Assembly: GCA_001796995.1 (NCBI GenBank)
Contig: MGOB01000093.1
Location: 2,450 to 10,955, forward strand
DNA: 8,506 nt
DNA from: Chloroflexi bacterium RBG_16_68_14
GTDB taxonomy: Bacteria > Chloroflexota > Dehalococcoidia > DSTF01 > RBG-16-68-14
Direction of reading: 5' to 3'
Made by a program: the position numbers and the translations under genes
Notes under the pieces: generated by a model
What the model saw: only the letters and a program-made list of their open reading frames with translations
The model's database searches: none
What the model was told of the DNA's origin: nothing
In this document: positions 4,997-8,506 of the stretch, one piece after another
Numbering within the stretch: position 1 is the stretch's first letter
How the letters are laid out: every line of letters begins with the position of its first letter

Positions 4997-6676
4997 ATGT
5001 CTTCGCCGCGACGGCAGCCGTTCACCGGGGCCTCCCTTGCCCTGGCGCTCCTGGCCCTCCTCGCCGCCGGCAGCGCATTGAGGGATGCGAGCACGTCCGC
5101 CGCCTCCGGCGGCCCCGGCGCGGCTGTCCAGCCCCAGGTCCGCCAGGCCCTGGCCTGGCAGGGGGCGGCCCGCGTCCTGGTGGCGCTGCGGGAGCCGCCC
5201 TCGCCTCCGGCGGGCGCAGCGCGGCTGGACGTCGCCGCCCTACGCCGGCAGGTAGCGGCCCGGCAGGGGAAGGTGCTGGCCGCCCTCTCGCCGGCGGAGT
5301 TCGAGCTGAGCTACCGCTACCAGGCGGTGCCCGCCCTGGCGGGACGGGTGAGCGCGGAGGGCCTCGCTAGGCTGACGGCGCACCCGGAGGTGGTGGAGGT
5401 GACGCTCGACGCCCTGGGCTCCGCCGCGATGACGCAGAGCGTCCCCCTCATCCACGCCGACGAGGCCCACGACGGCGGCGTCACGGGGGAAGGCATCGTC
5501 GTGGCGGTGCTGGACAGCGGCGTGGATACCGACCATCCCGACCTGGCGGGCGACATCCTCTATGAGGAGTGCTTCCTCTCGGGCGGCGGCTGCCCCGGTG
5601 GCGCGCATGCCGCCGAGGACGACAATGGCCACGGCACCAACGTGGCCGGGATCATCACCAGCGACGGGACGGTCGCTCCCATCGGGGTGGCGCCGGACGC
5701 CCAGATCGCGGCCTATAAGATCCTGGCCGCCTCCGGCTTCGGCCTCTTCTCCGACTGGCTGGCTGCCCTCGACGACATCATCGCCAACCACCCGGAAGTG
5801 GACGTGGTCAACATGAGCCTCCAGAGCGGGATTGCCTGCCCGGCGACGACCATGGCCACCGCCATCGCCACGCTGCGTGAGCGAGGGGTTGCCACCTTCA
5901 TCTCGGCCGGCAACCACGGCAGCAAGAGTTCCGTCACCGTCCCCGGCTGCATCACCGAAGGGCTCTCCGTGGGCGCCGCCTACGATGTCGGCCTGGGGAC
6001 GGTGAACGGCTGGAAAAGCCCCTGCTCCGACACCGGGACGGCCGCGGACGACGTGGCCTGCTGGTCCAACTCCGATGACAGCCTCGACCTCCTGGCCCCG
6101 GGCGCCGCTATCACGTCAACGGGCATGGGAGGCGGCAGGTCCACCTTCTTTGGCACCTCGCAGGCGGCGCCGCACTCCGCCGGCGTGGCAGCCCTGCTGC
6201 TGCAGGCGTCTCCGGGCCTGAGCGTCGACGAGCTGGAGGCGAAGCTGGAGGCGACGGGCACGCTCCTCGTCGACGACCTCGACGACGCCGATCCCGCCAC
6301 CAACCGCACCACCCCGCGCGTGGACGCGCGGGTGGCCCTCCTGGCCGACGGCGAGGACAACGACGGCGATGGCTGCACGACTAGCGAGGAGTTCGGGACG
6401 GACGCCGGCGCGGGCGGCCGGCGCAACCCCCTCAACCCCTGGGACTTCTACGACGTGAACGGGGACGGCGTGGTCAACGTGCTCGGCGATATCCTCCCGG
6501 TCGCCAGCGCCTTCGGCCCATCGACAGGCCCCAACTATGACGCCGCGCTCGACCGCTCGCCGCCGCCTCCTGGCGCCGAGCCCTGGGACCTGGGGCCGCC
6601 CGACGGCGCCATCACCATCGAAGACGTCCTCGCCGTGGCGGGGCAGTTTGGGCACCGCTGCCTCGGTCCGCCCTAG
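4997..6676 (+). CDS. Secreted subtilisin-family (S8) serine protease with C-terminal EF-hand/dockerin-like repeats
   Basis: This 559-residue exported protease starts with a signal peptide: Arg5-Arg6, a hydrophobic core at about 12-24 and likely cleavage near Ala27. Residues about 58-137 resemble an inhibitor-I9-type propeptide that would be removed on activation. The catalytic domain (about 150-405) has Asp173 in V-L-D-S-G-V-D, His212 in N-G-H-G-T-N, the oxyanion Asn306 in S-A-G-N and Ser388 in G-T-S-Q-A-A-P-H. Gln389 stands where Met is usual. A canonical EF-hand loop with Asp454, Asp456, Asp458 and Glu465 follows. Two related units come next, W-D-F-Y-D-V-N-G-D-G (482-491) and W-D-L-G-P-P-D-G (530-537), each ending in a D-x-L-x-V-A-x-x-F-G-like helix. 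Eight Cys suggest disulfides. It probably degrades extracellular protein, with the tail binding calcium or attaching the enzyme to the surface. It is followed by another secreted dockerin-bearing gene 82 bases on. Confidence 0.93.
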   Translation: MSSPRRQPFTGASLALALLALLAAGSALRDASTSAASGGPGAAVQPQVRQALAWQGAARVLVALREPPSPPAGAARLDVAALRRQVAARQGKVLAALSPAEFELSYRYQAVPALAGRVSAEGLARLTAHPEVVEVTLDALGSAAMTQSVPLIHADEAHDGGVTGEGIVVAVLDSGVDTDHPDLAGDILYEECFLSGGGCPGGAHAAEDDNGHGTNVAGIITSDGTVAPIGVAPDAQIAAYKILAASGFGLFSDWLAALDDIIANHPEVDVVNMSLQSGIACPATTMATAIATLRERGVATFISAGNHGSKSSVTVPGCITEGLSVGAAYDVGLGTVNGWKSPCSDTGTAADDVACWSNSDDSLDLLAPGAAITSTGMGGGRSTFFGTSQAAPHSAGVAALLLQASPGLSVDELEAKLEATGTLLVDDLDDADPATNRTTPRVDARVALLADGEDNDGDGCTTSEEFGTDAGAGGRRNPLNPWDFYDVNGDGVVNVLGDILPVASAFGPSTGPNYDAALDRSPPPPGAEPWDLGPPDGAITIEDVLAVAGQFGHRCLGPP

Positions 6677-6758
6677 CGCGAGGCCTCTGCGCCGGACGGG
6701 TGTGTGGATACCGCCTTGACGATAGGTCGCGTACAATCCAAGCCGGACAGCTATCACC

Positions 6759-8342
6759 GTGTTTCTTCGAGCCCTTTCCCCTGGCCGGACGGCCCTGCTG
6801 AGTCTGCTAGCCCTGGCGTTTCTGAGCCTGCTCGTCCAGGCGCCGAGCGTCGGCTCCAGGGAGCCGCTGGGCGTCGCGGGAGGGGAGCCGGTCTTCCAGC
6901 GGGGCACCCTGAACGTGGAGATCGACTTCCCCACGTCGCAGGCCTTCGGGCCGGACGGCCGGCTGTACGTGGCGTCCTTGACCGAGATCAGGGCGCTCAC
7001 TCTCGACCCCGCCACCAAGGAGGTGCTGGCAGAGGAGCAGGTGGCCACCGACCTGGACGACGTGATGGGCATCGCCTTCGACCCGACGGCGCCCGCCTCG
7101 CCCGTGGCCCTCTATGCCTCGCGCCGGGAGCAGAGCGCCACCGATGGCTTCGACAGCGGCGTCAGCCGGTTCACCGCGCCCGGCTGGCAGCGGGAGGACG
7201 TGATCACGGGCTTGCCCACGTCCCGGCCCTTCCTCAACCACCTGACCAACGGCCTCGCCTTCGACGGCGGGGGACGGCTGCTCATCGCCCAGGGCTCCAG
7301 CAGCGACGCCGGGATCGCCGACCCGCCGGGCCCCGAGGAGTACTGGCCGGAGACCCCCCTCTCCGCCGCCATCCTCGTCGTCGACATCCACGCCCCCGGC
7401 TTCGACGGCAAGATCAGCTACGATCCGGCCGGGCCGCCGGCCGACGATGCTGTCGAGCAAGTGAGCGGCGACGTGGCGGTGTACGCCTCCGGCCTCCGCA
7501 ACCCGTACGACCTGGTGGTGCACAGCAACGGCTACATCTACGCTACCGACAATGGGGCCATGGGACCCGCTTACTCCGCCTCCTGCACGGAGACCGGGAC
7601 AGGGGTCAGCTTTGCCGATGAGCTGAATCTGATCGAAGAGGGGAACTACTACGGCCACCCCAACCGCAACCGGGGTCGCTCTGATGAACGCCAGTGCACC
7701 TACCGCGCCCCGGAGGAGGGGAGCGGGGAGGGTTTCACCGGGCCCATCGCCGTCTTGCCGAGGCATTGCTCCTGCGATGGCATCGTCGAGTACACCAGCA
7801 CGGCCTTCGGCGGCGCCATGCAGGGCGACCTGCTGTATGTGGGATGGACGCGGGGGGACCTCTGGCGGGCGGTGCTCTCCCAGGATGGCCGCTCCGTCGT
7901 CTCCACCTCGGTGCTGGCCTCTGACTTCGGCGAGCCGCTGGACGTCACCATGGGGCCGGACGGCACCATCTACATCGCCGAGTACGTGGGCGGCAGTATC
8001 GCCTACCTCGCCCCCACGGGGGTTGTGACCCCCATGCCGACCGCAACGCCCACGCCGACCATGACATCTAGCGCGACTGCGAGCAGCACGGCCACAGCCA
8101 CAGGCACACTGACGCCGACACCGACAGCCACGCCGCCCAACGCCGGCCTAGGGGATGTTAACTGCGATGGCACCGTGAACAGCATCGACGCCGCCCTCGT
8201 CCTGCAGTTGACTGCCGGCCTCATTACGGCGGTGAGGTGTTACGGAAACACGGATGTAAACGCGGATGGCACGCTCAACGCCATCGATGCCGCCCTCATC
8301 CTGCAGTTCGAGGCGGGCCTTCTCCGGAGCCTGCCGCCCTAG
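6759..8342 (+). CDS. Secreted PQQ-type sugar (glucose/sorbosone) dehydrogenase-like beta-propeller with C-terminal dockerin
   Basis: This 527-residue exported protein has Arg4 and Arg10 before a hydrophobic core (11-26), consistent with a signal peptide. Residues about 45-418 show repeated propeller-blade phrases: F-G-P-D-G-R-L-Y-V-A (63-72), L-A-F-D-G-G-G-R-L-L-I-A (166-177), G-L-R-N-P-Y-D-L (245-252), N-L-I-E-E-G-N-Y-Y-G-H-P (290-301) and G-P-D-G-T-I-Y-I-A-E (399-408). The middle phrases are characteristic of the glucose/sorbosone dehydrogenase family. His161 may be the catalytic base, but I cannot confirm that PQQ is bound. A Thr/Pro/Ser linker (424-460) leads to a dockerin of two EF-hand repeats, with Asp466/Asn468/Asp470/Asp477 and Asp499/Asn501/Asp503/Asp510. 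The start is GTG with no good ribosome site, the least certain start of the complete genes. The substrate is unknown. Confidence 0.84.
   Translation: MFLRALSPGRTALLSLLALAFLSLLVQAPSVGSREPLGVAGGEPVFQRGTLNVEIDFPTSQAFGPDGRLYVASLTEIRALTLDPATKEVLAEEQVATDLDDVMGIAFDPTAPASPVALYASRREQSATDGFDSGVSRFTAPGWQREDVITGLPTSRPFLNHLTNGLAFDGGGRLLIAQGSSSDAGIADPPGPEEYWPETPLSAAILVVDIHAPGFDGKISYDPAGPPADDAVEQVSGDVAVYASGLRNPYDLVVHSNGYIYATDNGAMGPAYSASCTETGTGVSFADELNLIEEGNYYGHPNRNRGRSDERQCTYRAPEEGSGEGFTGPIAVLPRHCSCDGIVEYTSTAFGGAMQGDLLYVGWTRGDLWRAVLSQDGRSVVSTSVLASDFGEPLDVTMGPDGTIYIAEYVGGSIAYLAPTGVVTPMPTATPTPTMTSSATASSTATATGTLTPTPTATPPNAGLGDVNCDGTVNSIDAALVLQLTAGLITAVRCYGNTDVNADGTLNAIDAALILQFEAGLLRSLPP
8027..8140 (+). repeat. 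Low-complexity Thr/Pro linker coding stretch
   Basis: This stretch encodes residues 424-460 of the dehydrogenase-like protein, almost entirely Thr, Pro, Ala and Ser. The DNA contains repeated acgcc/accgaca-type words, so length variation by slippage is expected. It works as a flexible, possibly O-glycosylated spacer between catalytic domain and dockerin. Confidence 0.75.
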
Positions 8343-8354
8343 CGCTCAGCGAGC

Positions 8355-8506
8355 CTATCGCGCCTCTGTGGCTGGGACGGGGCTGGCTGCGGCCGGAGCC
8401 CCCTCCAGCGGGACGGCGCCGCGCGCCACCTCTCGCGCCCGCCCCTCCTCTAGATAGCGGTCGAGGGAGCGGAGGGCGGGGAGGATCGCGAACATCAGCA
8501 GCGACG
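8355..8506 (-). CDS. Probable membrane protein, C-terminal fragment
   Basis: A minus-strand frame enters from the right edge and stops at TAG (8357-8355), showing 49 residues. The first ten visible residues, S-L-L-M-F-A-I-L-P-A, look like the end of a membrane helix. They are followed by L-R-S-L-D-R-Y-L-E-E-G-R-A-R-E-V and a disordered Ala/Pro-rich tail. That layout fits a transporter or other polytopic protein with a cytoplasmic C-terminus, but the family cannot be named from this piece. Third codon positions are strongly G/C as in neighbouring genes, which supports this frame over the alternatives. Its stop is only 12 bases from the stop of the convergent dehydrogenase-like gene, and no terminator lies between. 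Confidence 0.55.
   Translation of the reverse strand, partial: SLLMFAILPALRSLDRYLEEGRAREVARGAVPLEGAPAAASPVPATEAR

Noticed and set aside
6677..6700. Palindrome around gaggcctc after the subtilisin stop as a terminator
   Set aside because: The arms meet without a loop and no T-run follows, so it cannot form a useful terminator hairpin.
6716..6737. TTGACG and TACAAT as a promoter for the dehydrogenase-like gene
   Set aside because: The boxes are only 10 bases apart, too close for a sigma-70-type promoter, and no other partner box fits either one.
6704..7621. 305-codon plus-strand frame overlapping the dehydrogenase-like gene
   Set aside because: It has no signal peptide or domain, and its composition is Arg/Gly/Pro-rich. 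The frame starting at 6759 has a signal peptide, propeller blades and a dockerin.
8266..8457. 63-codon plus-strand frame over the 3' end of the dockerin and beyond
   Set aside because: It overlaps the dockerin in another frame. The part beyond 8343 is better explained by the minus-strand gene fragment with a membrane-helix pattern.

Overview
This is a GC-rich bacterial window. The coding frames have strongly G/C-ending codons, the Shine-Dalgarno sites are purine-rich, and there are rare start codons (one TTG, one GTG). It looks like a chromosomal segment of an uncultured, high-GC, free-living bacterium. Two features suggest Chloroflexota of the Dehalococcoidia type: a C-terminal module built around W-D-F-Y-D-V-N-G-D-G, and a Pro/Thr linker of the PTATPTPT kind followed by a dockerin. 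That placement rests on remembered resemblance, not a search. No rRNA, tRNA, CRISPR array, insertion sequence or phage gene was seen. No stretch longer than about 210 bases lacks a gene.

Layout from left to right. Bases 1-206 hold the 3' end of a short-chain dehydrogenase. Four bases later comes a GNAT acetyltransferase (211-819), probably in the same operon. A 139-base gap carries a strong hairpin and short repeated words between convergent genes. Four lipid-related genes follow: a wax ester synthase/diacylglycerol acyltransferase-like protein (959-2437, minus), a divergent alpha/beta-hydrolase lipase (2608-3369, plus), a PlsC-type lysophosphatidate acyltransferase (3352-4113, minus, overlapping the lipase 3' end by 18 bases) and a phasin-like helical protein (4310-4789, minus). 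The phasin-like gene has the best promoter in the window, a perfect TTGACA box with a 17-base spacer.

The right part holds two secreted proteins in tandem on the plus strand. One is a subtilisin-family protease (4997-6676) with an inhibitor-like propeptide, a complete catalytic set and a C-terminal Ca-binding region. The other is a PQQ-type sugar dehydrogenase-like beta-propeller (6759-8342) with a Thr/Pro linker and a classical two-repeat dockerin. The window ends inside a convergent minus-strand gene (8355-8506), of which only a membrane-helix remnant and a charged tail are visible.

Working model (inference): PlsC makes phosphatidate, the WS/DGAT-like enzyme esterifies diacylglycerol or fatty alcohol with acyl-CoA, the phasin-like protein coats the resulting granule, and the lipase turns over stored or membrane ester lipid. 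Together they would form a compact neutral-lipid storage locus. The two secreted proteins are a separate unit that appears to act at or outside the cell surface.
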